Source: Rhodocytophaga rosea (GTDB lineage: Bacteria > Bacteroidota > Bacteroidia > Cytophagales > 172606-1). From it: DNA of 64,000 bases. Of the stretch, positions 18,299 through 26,532 are shown piece by piece. How positions within the stretch are numbered: position 1 is the first letter of the stretch; each line of letters opens with the position of its first letter. The DNA lies in the NCBI RefSeq assembly GCF_010119975.1, contig NZ_CP048222.1, positions 5,350,501 through 5,414,500 of the forward strand, written 5' to 3'. Both the position numbers and the translations under genes were made by a program. Below the pieces are notes generated by a model. That model saw nothing but the letters and a program-made list of their open reading frames with translations, was not told the DNA's origin and ran no database searches.

Positions 18299-19783
18299 AT
18301 GACTGACAAACACATGAAAGCAGCCAGATGCTTATTCCTTGTATGGCTAATAGGCATTTCTTTTCCTTCTTTCCTGGTGGCACAAACCGCAGATGCTTCC
18401 TTTACCAGTGTTGCGCTGGAAGACATGAGCAGCTTCAAGCCGGCTGCTAAAAACTGGAGTATTGTGGGAGATGTTTTCTTCGACAGGACAGGCAATGAAA
18501 AAGCCAATAAAACTGCCGGTGGCAAGGGCATTTTGCTGAACATGCCTTCTGATAAGAACAAAGATAACCTGGTAAGCAATTTTGAGCATGGCGATGCAGA
18601 ACTGGACCTGGAATTTATGATGGCTCACCATTCTAACTCCGGCGTATACCTGCAAGGCCGTTATGAATTGCAGTTACTCGACAGCTGGGGTGTACGCAAC
18701 CCAAGGGCCGGAGATTGCGGAGGTATTTATGAACGCTGGGATGATAGCAAGCCGGAAGGTCAGAAAGGATATGAGGGCTATGCACCCAGGGTAAACGTAA
18801 GCCGAGCACCAGGCTTATGGCAGCATTTTAATATTGTGTTTCAGGCACCCCGTTTCGATGCTGGTGGAAATAAAATTGCAAATGCCCGTATTATCAGAAT
18901 GGTGCATAATGGGGTGGTGATTCATGAAAATGTTGAATTGACAGGCCCGACCAGAGGTCAGGGATTCCCCGGCGAAGCGGCTATGGGACCCATTTTGATA
19001 CAAGGTGATCATGGCGCGGTGGCTTTCCGGAATATCCGCTATAAAAAACTCGATCTGAGCAAAGAGCCAGTGCAAGCTTCCAGAAATAACAACCGCGGTG
19101 CACGTCCGCAGATCTACGTTAACCCTGGCCGGGAAGTAACCATGCACCGCAGTTTTGTAGATTATACCAAAGAAGGCGAAACCAAGCCAAAACGTATTAC
19201 CCATGCTATTTCTGTAGGCGAACCATCGGATGTTCATTATACCATGGATCTGGGTACTGGCGCCTTATTGCAGGTATGGAAAGGTGGATTTCTGAATGCC
19301 ACTCCGATGTGGCACGACCGGGGTGATGGCAGTTCCAGGGCGTTGGGTAGTATAATTAAATTATCAGATGCTCCAACGCTGGCTTATTTAACAGATAAAA
19401 ATGCTGCCTGGCCTGCAACATTTGAGGGTGAAACTTTCCGTCCGAAAGGATACGATATAGATGGTGCCGGCCGGCCGGTTTTCAAGTATATAATTCAGGG
19501 CACAGCTGTAGAGGACCGTACTTTTCCGGAAGAAGATGGAAAAATACTCACCAGGGAAATAAAAGTGAACGGCCAGAAACAAGCTAATCTGTATTGCCGC
19601 CTGGCGGAAGGGAAAGATATTGCTGCGCTTTCCGATGGGATGTACAGCGTAAACAACAAAGCTTTTTATGTTAAAGTGGATGGTGGCGCTAAGCCAGTGA
19701 TTAGGGAGGCCGGTAACCGGAAAGAATTGCTTGTTCCTATCGAAGGAAACAGTACAGGTGTGAAATATTCTATCATCTGGTAG
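18299..19783 (+). CDS. Secreted DUF1080 (3-keto-disaccharide hydrolase-like) protein
   Basis: The 494-residue protein has a signal peptide ending FLVAQT. The DUF1080 lectin-fold domain spans about residues 45-250, with signature stretches NSGVYLQGRYELQLLDSWG, GGIYERWDDSKPEGQKGYEGYAPRVNVSRAPGLWQ split over 120-170, and GPILIQGDHGAVAFRNIRYK. DUF1080 includes enzymes that cleave 3-keto-glycosides. A second domain of about 220 residues (LDLGTGALLQVWKGGFLNATPMWHDRG) is common behind DUF1080 but unnamed. The next gene, 85 bases on, is a propeller-azurin fusion, which suggests an oxidise-then-cleave sugar module. Confidence 0.85.
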   Translation: MTDKHMKAARCLFLVWLIGISFPSFLVAQTADASFTSVALEDMSSFKPAAKNWSIVGDVFFDRTGNEKANKTAGGKGILLNMPSDKNKDNLVSNFEHGDAELDLEFMMAHHSNSGVYLQGRYELQLLDSWGVRNPRAGDCGGIYERWDDSKPEGQKGYEGYAPRVNVSRAPGLWQHFNIVFQAPRFDAGGNKIANARIIRMVHNGVVIHENVELTGPTRGQGFPGEAAMGPILIQGDHGAVAFRNIRYKKLDLSKEPVQASRNNNRGARPQIYVNPGREVTMHRSFVDYTKEGETKPKRITHAISVGEPSDVHYTMDLGTGALLQVWKGGFLNATPMWHDRGDGSSRALGSIIKLSDAPTLAYLTDKNAAWPATFEGETFRPKGYDIDGAGRPVFKYIIQGTAVEDRTFPEEDGKILTREIKVNGQKQANLYCRLAEGKDIAALSDGMYSVNNKAFYVKVDGGAKPVIREAGNRKELLVPIEGNSTGVKYSIIW

Positions 19784-19868
19784 GCTTAGTATTTCATAGC
19801 CACCGAAGAATGGTCACAGCATATATTCTCTGTTCATTATTTAACAAATTCAAAAATCTATTTATAGT

Positions 19869-22016
19869 ATGATTTCTTTATATTCAAAAAAATACTTCTG
19901 GCTGCTGATCGTGCTGTGCTCTTTACAGCCGGTAGTACCGGCTTGGGCGCAAGATTCAGAACAAGCCAGTACAGCTGGCAAACCTGCCACCGAAGAAGAC
20001 TTTTACCGCATTGTTACCTTACCAATACCTGAAGGAGTAGCATTGGAAGTAGGGGGTATGGCTGTACTGCCTAACGGAAGTCTGGCGGCTTCTACCCGTC
20101 GGGGCGAAGTATGGCTGATAGAAAATCCGTATGGAATGAATCCGTATTACAAACGTTTTGCCCACGGATTACACGAAATACTGGGTCTGGCTTATAAAGA
20201 TGGGGCATTATACATGTCGCAGCGGGGAGAACTCACTAAAATGACTGACAAGAATAAAGATGGCATTGCGGATAGCTATGAAACCGTCTATGCCTGGCCT
20301 TTATCGGGTCATTACCATGAATATTCCTACGGGCCAGTGATTCATCCGGATGGTACTATGACCGTAACGGCCAATGTGGCTTTTGGGGATGTGGAATGGT
20401 GGAAAGGCGAAAGCCGGGTGCCATGGAGAGGCTGGACAATGCAAATTACGCCTGATGGAAAAATGACTCCCTATGCTACCGGTATGCGTTCCCCCAATGG
20501 CATCGGACTGAATAAAGAAGGTGATTTGTTTTATGCCGAAAACCAGGGCGACTGGATGGGTTCAGGCGGAATTACCCACCTGGAAAAAGGCGATTTTGTA
20601 GGGCACCTTGCCGGTTTACGCTGGTCAGACCGGCCGGAGTCGCCAGTGAAATTGAAAGCTGAAGATGTACTGGCTAAAGTAGCCTATCCGCAGGTTAAAT
20701 TTGGAGTAAAGCCAGAAGATGTGGAATCTGATAAAATTCAGCCTTTGTTTGAGCTGGAAAAAGACATTCCGGCTATTAAAACACCAGCCGTATGGTTCCC
20801 GCATACTATCCTGGGTATTTCTACCTCTGATATTCTGCTCAATACTACTAAAGGTGCCTTTGGACCATTCGATGACCAGTTATTTGTAGGCGACCAGGGG
20901 CATAGCAAAATCAACCGGGTGTTTCTGGAAAAAGTAAAGGGCGTATACCAGGGAGCAGTATTTCCATTCAGGGAAGGCTTTGTATCCGGAGTGATGCGGA
21001 TTACCTGGGGAAAAGATGGGTCTATGTTCGTAGGCCAGTCTAACCGGGGCTGGGGTTCTACCGGAAAAGAGGATTATGGCCTGCAGCGCCTGGTATGGAC
21101 CGGAAAAATGCCATTCGAAATGAAAACTGTAAAGGCGCAACCAGATGGCTTTGAAATAGAATTTACCGCACCGGCAGATAAAAAAACAGCTCAGAATCCG
21201 GCTGCCTACGCTATTACCAGCTTCACCTACAAGTATCATCCGGTATATGGAAGTCCGGTGATCCGGGATAAGCCGCATAAAATTCTGGGTGTAAAAGTAT
21301 CGGATGATGGATTGAAAGCCCGCCTGGTTGTAGAGGGCACTCGGGAAGGCTACATTCACCAGATTCAGGCCGCAGATGTGCGTTCGCAGGAGAATCTGCC
21401 TTTGTTGCATGAAACAGCCTATTATACCTTGAACCGTATTCCGGATGGCGATAAACTGGCTTTGTCTGAAACAAATACCAAAGCAGACCATTCGATGCAT
21501 GGCGATATGTCGGCTTCAACAGCTAAAAACGGGGCTTCTTCTGCCCAGGGAACTGCATCTAAAGGGAACAGCAAAAAAGGTACTTCCAAAGCCGGTACGC
21601 AGGTAAAACGTCAGACCAACATGCCAGCCAGCTGGAAGGCACCAGACCAGACGTTTACTATTGGTACCCAGCCCGGCTTAAAATTCGATGTGGAAAAACT
21701 AACGGTAAAACCAGGGTCTAAAATCAAACTTACCTTCAATAATGATGACGATATGACGCACAACTTGGTTATTACTACACCCGGAGATGCTGTTGAAGTA
21801 GGTAATCTGGCGATCAAAATGGGCCTGGATGGATCAAAAATGAGCTATATACCCAAAACAGATAAAATCCTTTATCATACCAATTTATTGCAGCCAGGTT
21901 CAGAAGAAACTATTTATTTCACTGCTCCCGAAAAGCCAGGCGATTATACCATTGTATGTACCTATCCTGGTCATGCCTTTGTCATGCAGGCAACTTTCCA
22001 GGTAGTAGCTAATTAA
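19869..22016 (+). CDS. Secreted PQQ-dehydrogenase-like beta-propeller with C-terminal azurin (type I copper) domain
   Basis: The 715-residue protein has a signal peptide ending PAWAQ. A six-bladed-type propeller (about 40-420; AVLPNGSLAASTRRGEVWLIENP, MRSPNGIGLNKEGDLFYAENQGDW, LFVGDQGHSKINRVF) is followed by a beta domain, a Ser/Lys/Gly-rich linker (about 540-585) and a blue-copper domain. The copper ligands are visible: His in DDMTHNLV, then Cys and His in VCTYPGHAFVM, with the terminal Met. The copper site would accept electrons from the propeller. Co-transcribed with the DUF1080 gene. Confidence 0.85.
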   Translation: MISLYSKKYFWLLIVLCSLQPVVPAWAQDSEQASTAGKPATEEDFYRIVTLPIPEGVALEVGGMAVLPNGSLAASTRRGEVWLIENPYGMNPYYKRFAHGLHEILGLAYKDGALYMSQRGELTKMTDKNKDGIADSYETVYAWPLSGHYHEYSYGPVIHPDGTMTVTANVAFGDVEWWKGESRVPWRGWTMQITPDGKMTPYATGMRSPNGIGLNKEGDLFYAENQGDWMGSGGITHLEKGDFVGHLAGLRWSDRPESPVKLKAEDVLAKVAYPQVKFGVKPEDVESDKIQPLFELEKDIPAIKTPAVWFPHTILGISTSDILLNTTKGAFGPFDDQLFVGDQGHSKINRVFLEKVKGVYQGAVFPFREGFVSGVMRITWGKDGSMFVGQSNRGWGSTGKEDYGLQRLVWTGKMPFEMKTVKAQPDGFEIEFTAPADKKTAQNPAAYAITSFTYKYHPVYGSPVIRDKPHKILGVKVSDDGLKARLVVEGTREGYIHQIQAADVRSQENLPLLHETAYYTLNRIPDGDKLALSETNTKADHSMHGDMSASTAKNGASSAQGTASKGNSKKGTSKAGTQVKRQTNMPASWKAPDQTFTIGTQPGLKFDVEKLTVKPGSKIKLTFNNDDDMTHNLVITTPGDAVEVGNLAIKMGLDGSKMSYIPKTDKILYHTNLLQPGSEETIYFTAPEKPGDYTIVCTYPGHAFVMQATFQVVAN

Positions 22017-22055
22017 TGCCAGTAGTAAGTTTTTAAGACTTTACTTAACATATAC

Positions 22056-22084
22056 AAGCGGCGCTGAAAAGTGCCGCTTTTTTT
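22056..22084 (+). terminator. Intrinsic terminator of the DUF1080/propeller-azurin operon
   Basis: Stem AAGCGGC (22056-22062) and GCCGCTT (22073-22079) followed by a T-run to 22084. Confidence 0.85.
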
Positions 22085-22200
22085 AATGCCAGGCATCAAG
22101 TACTTTTAATTTTCGCAGCGATAACGATGTTTCTGTACTTGTATATCATTGCTTTACTATATAATATTTCTATACTACCTGATACTCAATACTTGTATTC

Positions 22201-23511
22201 ATGAGTTTGCAATCAAAAATCACCGGATACTGGATTCTGATACATTTGATATTTGGAGCCGTATCTTTTTGTTTTCTAAGTGAAAACCGGTTGTGGTTAC
22301 TGCTGGTCGAGCTATTTATTGCTTTTTCTCTTCTTGTAGCGTTGCGGCTGGCAAATCAATTTTACAAACCCTTACGGATGCTGAAAGAGGGAATAGAACT
22401 CATTAAAGACAGTAATTTCAGCACTTCTTTTCAGTTTACCCGCCAGCCAGAGGTAGACAATATCATTCATATTTATAACCGGATGCTGTATAATCTGCAG
22501 CAGGAACGAATCCGGATACAGGAGAAACATTATTTTCTTGAAAAAATCATTCTTTCTTCGCCGGTTGGCATGATTACGCTGGATTTCGATGATAAAATTG
22601 CACTGACTAATCCATATATAGAAAAGATGCTGGAACTGAGCCAGGCAGTACTCATAGGAAAAAAATTACAGGAAATAGACCATTTGATCTGCCAGAAACT
22701 GGCTGTACTGGAAACCGGCCAGTCTGAAGTAATTACTTTGCCATCGAGAAGGAAAATCCGGTGTACCAAATCTGATTTTTACGACCAGGGCTTTCCCAGG
22801 CAATTTTTCCTGCTGGAAGAACTTACCGAGGATTTACGCTTGTCTGAAAAACAGGCATATGAAAAAATGATCCGTATTCTGTCTCATGAGGTAAATAATT
22901 CCATTGGTGCAGCTAATTCCCTGCTACATAGCTGCCTGGCTTATAAAGAACAGCTTACTCCGCATGACCAGGAGGATTTTGAAATGGCAATAGGAGTTGT
23001 ATTATCACGTACCGAGCACCTGATCGCTTTTATGCGCAGTTATGTAAATGTAGTCCGGCTGGCCGATCCTAAAAAACAATCCTCAGATATCCGGCAGATG
23101 CTGGAAAATGGGATAACGCTGTTCAAAGCAGAATTACAAAGCCGTAATATTCAGGTAATCTGGCAGATGGACGATTCTCTGGAAATGAACGTGCCGGTAG
23201 ACAGAAGTCAGATGGAACAGGTATTTGTTAATATCATTAAGAATGCCATCGAAGCCATAGGAGAGGAGGGTACACTTACCATCCGGTCTGGAAAGCAGCA
23301 AAGGCGGCTATATGTAAGTATTGAGGATACCGGAAATGGTATTCCGCAAGATGTGAAAGGGAATTTGTTTACGCCTTTTTTTAGTACCAAAGAAAACGGA
23401 CAGGGAATTGGATTAACCTTAATTCAAGAAATACTCAGTCGGCATGAATTTGAATTTTCGCTGGAAAGTAATCCGGGAAAACCCACGAGTTTTACAATTT
23501 ATTTTGATTGA
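22201..23511 (+). CDS. NtrY-like membrane sensor histidine kinase
   Basis: The 436-residue protein has two membrane segments (about 10-28 and 31-50), a HAMP-like linker (FYKPLRMLKEGIELIKDSNFS), a PAS domain (about 115-215) and the kinase core. The H-box is ILSHEVNNSIG with phosphoacceptor H229, then N-box VFVNIIKNAIEAIG, G1 IEDTGNGIP, F/G2 TPFFSTKENGQGIGL. This is the NtrY type that normally pairs with an NtrC-family regulator, but no response regulator gene adjoins it. Confidence 0.9.
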   Translation: MSLQSKITGYWILIHLIFGAVSFCFLSENRLWLLLVELFIAFSLLVALRLANQFYKPLRMLKEGIELIKDSNFSTSFQFTRQPEVDNIIHIYNRMLYNLQQERIRIQEKHYFLEKIILSSPVGMITLDFDDKIALTNPYIEKMLELSQAVLIGKKLQEIDHLICQKLAVLETGQSEVITLPSRRKIRCTKSDFYDQGFPRQFFLLEELTEDLRLSEKQAYEKMIRILSHEVNNSIGAANSLLHSCLAYKEQLTPHDQEDFEMAIGVVLSRTEHLIAFMRSYVNVVRLADPKKQSSDIRQMLENGITLFKAELQSRNIQVIWQMDDSLEMNVPVDRSQMEQVFVNIIKNAIEAIGEEGTLTIRSGKQQRRLYVSIEDTGNGIPQDVKGNLFTPFFSTKENGQGIGLTLIQEILSRHEFEFSLESNPGKPTSFTIYFD

Positions 23512-23605
23512 TACAGTATAAATCCATGCTTAATTCTAGCTAAAAGAGTAGTTTGATAGCGATACCAAAATTGCCAATTGGATTAGATGCTGCTAGCATA
23601 ATCTT

Positions 23606-24082
23606 TTATTTTGTTATTATATTTTTGAGCTTACTGCAATAAAGACTAATAGGAATTAACATAAACGGAAACAGTAAAAACACCATGATTAAATCTAAAA
23701 CTGTTTCCATCCAAGTAGCTTGGTAAAAAAGTAAACTACAAACCATACTAAAAAATATAGTGGATAATATTAAAATAGCAGTGTTTAAGAATAAGTGTCT
23801 GCGTTTAGCCTTTTTTAGAATTCTCTCAATTATTACTCCACTTAATATACTCGCTAATCCACTAGATAATATATCTGAAGACATACGTTGGAATAATATT
23901 AGGCCTGCATACATCGAAACAAGCTGCTTATTAGTTGTTATTCCAATTTGTGCTAATCTTGCTGTTTCTTCCATATTTAATAATGAAGAAACAATGATAT
24001 TGATGGCTGGCAGACTGAATAAACCCAGAAATAAAGGTATGCCTAAATATATTAATGAGTATTTTAAATATTTTCTGTTCAA
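23606..24082 (-). CDS. Hypothetical four-helix membrane protein
   Basis: The 158-residue protein has four predicted membrane segments (about 9-32, 55-85, 93-116 and 124-148). No family recognised. The gene is more AT-rich than its neighbours. Its start lies 31 bases from the left end of the IS4-family element, so its native upstream region has been displaced by the insertion. Confidence 0.55.
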   Translation of the reverse strand: MNRKYLKYSLIYLGIPLFLGLFSLPAINIIVSSLLNMEETARLAQIGITTNKQLVSMYAGLILFQRMSSDILSSGLASILSGVIIERILKKAKRRHLFLNTAILILSTIFFSMVCSLLFYQATWMETVLDLIMVFLLFPFMLIPISLYCSKLKNIITK

Positions 24083-24203
24083 TCCTTTATTATTTACAGC
24101 TCAATGCATTATTTACTCTACCCAACTATTTTATTAGGCAATCTACTAGTGTTTTAGCAATTTAATTTTAGTTATTAATTTTGAGGATAAACTTTTTATT
24201 CTC

Positions 24204-24647
24204 ATGGCACGGATCGCTACTAAAGTAAGTTTGTCAGAATCAGAAAAAACCGAACTGAGCTCAATTATAAAAAAAGGAACGCACAAGAGTCGCAAAATAA
24301 CTCGTGCAAGAGCCTTATTATTAATGAATTCAGGTAAATCAAGGATTGAAGTTCAATCAGAATTAGGCATCGACAGTAACCATTATTATCGCATTAAAAA
24401 GCGATACTTTGCCGGAGGGCTATCTAATGCTTTGGAAGAACGCCCCAGAAGTGGTCAACCCCCTATCGTTACACAACGCTTGGAAGCACAGATTACCAGT
24501 ATGGCTTGTAGTGAGTCGCCTGCCGGCTCTGCCCGTTGGACTTTATCCTTATTGAACCAAAAAATGGTTGAACTTAACTATGTTGAAACTATATCCAATG
24601 AATCCATCCGGCAAGTTTTAAAAAAAGCAGGCTTAAGCCTTGGTTAA
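24204..24647 (+). CDS. IS630-family transposase, N-terminal frame (orfA)
   Basis: The 147-residue frame holds the helix-turn-helix DNA-binding domain of IS630 transposases (ARALLLMNSGKSRIEVQSELGIDSNHYYRIKKRYFAGGLSNALEERPRSG in pieces of the family pattern, then QITSMACSESPAGSARWTLSLLNQKMVE). Translation ends at 24645-24647. The family's next conserved stretch, LKPWLKxxWCI, is encoded in the -1 frame, so a shift at the A-rich run 24617-24627 is needed for full-length enzyme. Confidence 0.88.
   Translation: MARIATKVSLSESEKTELSSIIKKGTHKSRKITRARALLLMNSGKSRIEVQSELGIDSNHYYRIKKRYFAGGLSNALEERPRSGQPPIVTQRLEAQITSMACSESPAGSARWTLSLLNQKMVELNYVETISNESIRQVLKKAGLSLG
24617..24627 (+). promoter_or_regulatory. 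Probable programmed -1 ribosomal frameshift site
   Basis: The zero frame reads GTT TTA AAA AAA GCA. Both T-TTA-AAA (24617-24623) and A-AAA-AAA (24620-24626) fit the X-XXY-YYZ slippery rule. A -1 slip converts the sequence to ...KKSRLKPWLKQMWCIG..., which restores the family alignment across the junction and continues through the DDE domain. Confidence 0.65.
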
Positions 24648-24652
24648 AGCAA

Positions 24653-25330
24653 ATGTGGTGCATTGGTATCATCAATGGCGAATATGTTGCCACTATGGAA
24701 GATGTTTTAGATTTGTACGCTCAACCTCAAGAGGAAGGGATTGTCCGTTTATGCTTTGATGAACGTCCTTGTCAACTTATTGACCATGTGTTGACACCCA
24801 TTCCGGCTAAAGCTAATTGCACACAAAAACAACATCAGGAATACCTAAGAAATGGCGTTTGTAATGTGCTACTGGCTTACAATATGGATACCGGGCAACG
24901 GCATATAAAGGTTACCACCACAAAAACTAAAGCTGATTATAGCCACTTTATGCAGTGGGTGGTCAAAGAACATTATCCAACTGAAACTAAAATCAAACTT
25001 GTTCAGGATAATTATCAAACCCATTCCTATGGGGCATTTTATGAAAATTTACCCTTCGAAGAGGCCCGGCAACTCAAAAATAAGCTGGAATTCCATTTTA
25101 CACCTAAACACGGCTCGTGGTTAAACATGGCAGAAATGGAATTTTCATCCCTTGCACGCCAGTGCTTAGACAGACGAATCGCAAATCAGGAAATACTTGA
25201 ATCCGAGACTCTTATTTGGCAAAAGAATCGAAATCTAAAAGCGGTAAAAGTCAACTGGTCGTTTACAACTGAGAAAGCTCGTGTAAAACTAAAAAACAGA
25301 TACATAGAAATTAGCAAAATTAATACATGA
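24653..25330 (+). CDS. IS630-family transposase, DDE catalytic frame (orfB)
   Basis: The frame is in fact open from about 24596 or earlier into the overlap and is probably expressed as a fusion after -1 frameshifting, not from the ATG at 24653. The catalytic triad is complete: D36 (CFDERP), D119 (LVQDNYQTH) and E161 (NMAEMEFS, after the family motif FTPKHGSWLN), numbered from the ATG. With orfA it makes an IS630 transposase of about 375 residues. Confidence 0.88.
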   Translation: MWCIGIINGEYVATMEDVLDLYAQPQEEGIVRLCFDERPCQLIDHVLTPIPAKANCTQKQHQEYLRNGVCNVLLAYNMDTGQRHIKVTTTKTKADYSHFMQWVVKEHYPTETKIKLVQDNYQTHSYGAFYENLPFEEARQLKNKLEFHFTPKHGSWLNMAEMEFSSLARQCLDRRIANQEILESETLIWQKNRNLKAVKVNWSFTTEKARVKLKNRYIEISKINT

Positions 25331-25332
25331 AA

Positions 25333-26433
25333 TTAAATTGCTAGAACACTAGACTGAAATACTTGTCTTAAAGTCCGGCTCAACAATCGCATAAGGGTTT
25401 GAAAAGCAATCAAATCTTTGTTCCATTCTACTCTGATAGCATAGCCGATACAATCAAGACCATACCTGAAAAAACTATTAGCTTTGTAACCGTGTTTCTT
25501 TTTTGGTATGGCTTTAATTTTTTGATGACAATACAAGCCATAAGTTAAACAAAAGCCATAGGCAATGCTTACCAGACCGATCAATTTTTTGAGTTTGTCT
25601 GTAAGCTTCAAGTGAGTAGACTCCAAATCAAAGCCTCTTCCTTTCATATTCTGAAATAAGGTTTCAATGGTCCATCTTTTTCTATAGAGTTGTCCAAGCA
25701 GACCTACCTTAACTGTACCTAATAAAAACAGAATGTCTCCACTTCTGAGTTTCTTTATATATACATTAGCCCAGACACCATCTACCAGACAATCGGCTAA
25801 AGACAATTCGCTAGCTTTAGTAAGCAACTCTTCTACCCGGTGCTGTCTGCCATCCAGGCGTGTGATCAGATGATGTTTGGGCACACAGATGCAGAATAGA
25901 ATACCATGGCTCTTCAAGTAAGAAAGCCAGTTGTGGCCAATAAATTCTCTGTCAGCCACTACCATACCGATGCGTTCTTTGCCTACTAAAGCAATGCATT
26001 GACTAAGGAAGGCTTTCCTATCATCTGTAGCCGAATTACCACTTTCATTCTCCAATAACTGCCAATACAGCGGCACATGCAGCACTCCACTTGTGGCAAC
26101 TACCATCAATATATTGACTTGGCACTGACCAAAATCCCATTCCGTTCGATCTATACACAAGCTAATCTTTCCTTGAGGCAGAAAGCATAACAGCAAGCAG
26201 GCTAAGGCTTGATAATCCAAGTCTACTTCCCGAAAGAAATCCTGTATCCTTACCTGATTACAACTTATTTTGGCTTCATCATTGAGATAATGAGCCAGAT
26301 GAGAAAACTGTACCTTTCTGCTCTGAATCAAAGCCAGCACAAAGCTGGTAATAAATTTCTTGCGGGCTAAGTTTTTAACGATTGCTACTTTGTCCAAAAC
26401 TTGTTTAACTTCGTTGGTGAAGTATTGCTTCAT
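25333..26433 (-). CDS. IS4-family transposase
   Basis: The protein of about 366 residues (start at MKQYFTNEVKQVL; 14 codons further upstream are also open to 26475) has the IS4 DDE core: D in LCIDRTEWDFG, D in VVADREFIGH and E in the signature Y-(2)-R-(3)-E-(6)-K, seen here as YRKRWTIETLFQNMK. The last codons and stop (SVLAI-stop) come from the right end of the nested IS630 element. Before that insertion the frame would have ended SSRLPNKIVG in the terminal repeat, so only the extreme C-terminus is changed and activity may persist. Confidence 0.9.
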   Translation of the reverse strand: MKQYFTNEVKQVLDKVAIVKNLARKKFITSFVLALIQSRKVQFSHLAHYLNDEAKISCNQVRIQDFFREVDLDYQALACLLLCFLPQGKISLCIDRTEWDFGQCQVNILMVVATSGVLHVPLYWQLLENESGNSATDDRKAFLSQCIALVGKERIGMVVADREFIGHNWLSYLKSHGILFCICVPKHHLITRLDGRQHRVEELLTKASELSLADCLVDGVWANVYIKKLRSGDILFLLGTVKVGLLGQLYRKRWTIETLFQNMKGRGFDLESTHLKLTDKLKKLIGLVSIAYGFCLTYGLYCHQKIKAIPKKKHGYKANSFFRYGLDCIGYAIRVEWNKDLIAFQTLMRLLSRTLRQVFQSSVLAI

Positions 26434-26532
26434 AGGGAATGTGTTTTTTGTAGTTTGGTCACCACAAAATTCCACTTCCCTTTTTTATTTTCATAATAGT
26501 AGCTTTTTAGTTGGGTAGAGTATGCATTATTA

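Larger units (their letters stand above)
24149..25349 (+). mobile_element. IS630-family insertion sequence nested in the IS4-family element
   Basis: The ends are imperfect inverted repeats: GTGTTTTAGCAATTTAATTT from 24149 and the complement of the right end, GTGTTCTAGCAATTTAATTT, from 25349, with one difference over 20 bases. A TA dinucleotide flanks each side (24147-24148 and 25350-25351), the target duplication expected for IS630/Tc1/mariner elements. At 1201 bp with a two-frame DDE transposase it appears complete. Confidence 0.9.
24114..26522 (-). mobile_element. IS4-family insertion sequence, interrupted by an IS630-family element
   Basis: Perfect 15-bp terminal inverted repeats, TACTCTACCCAACTA at 24114-24128 and its complement at 26508-26522, bound the element. 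They are flanked by a 9-bp target duplication TGCATTATT (24105-24113 and 26523-26531). Without the nested element it would be about 1206 bp. It carries one transposase gene on the minus strand. The right copy of the target duplication ends two bases before the TAG of the large metalloprotease gene, so insertion just missed that gene. Confidence 0.88.

Noticed and set aside
20880-21500. 206-codon antisense frame inside the propeller-azurin gene
   Set aside because: It lies wholly over a well-supported gene in the opposite strand and has no family-like motif.
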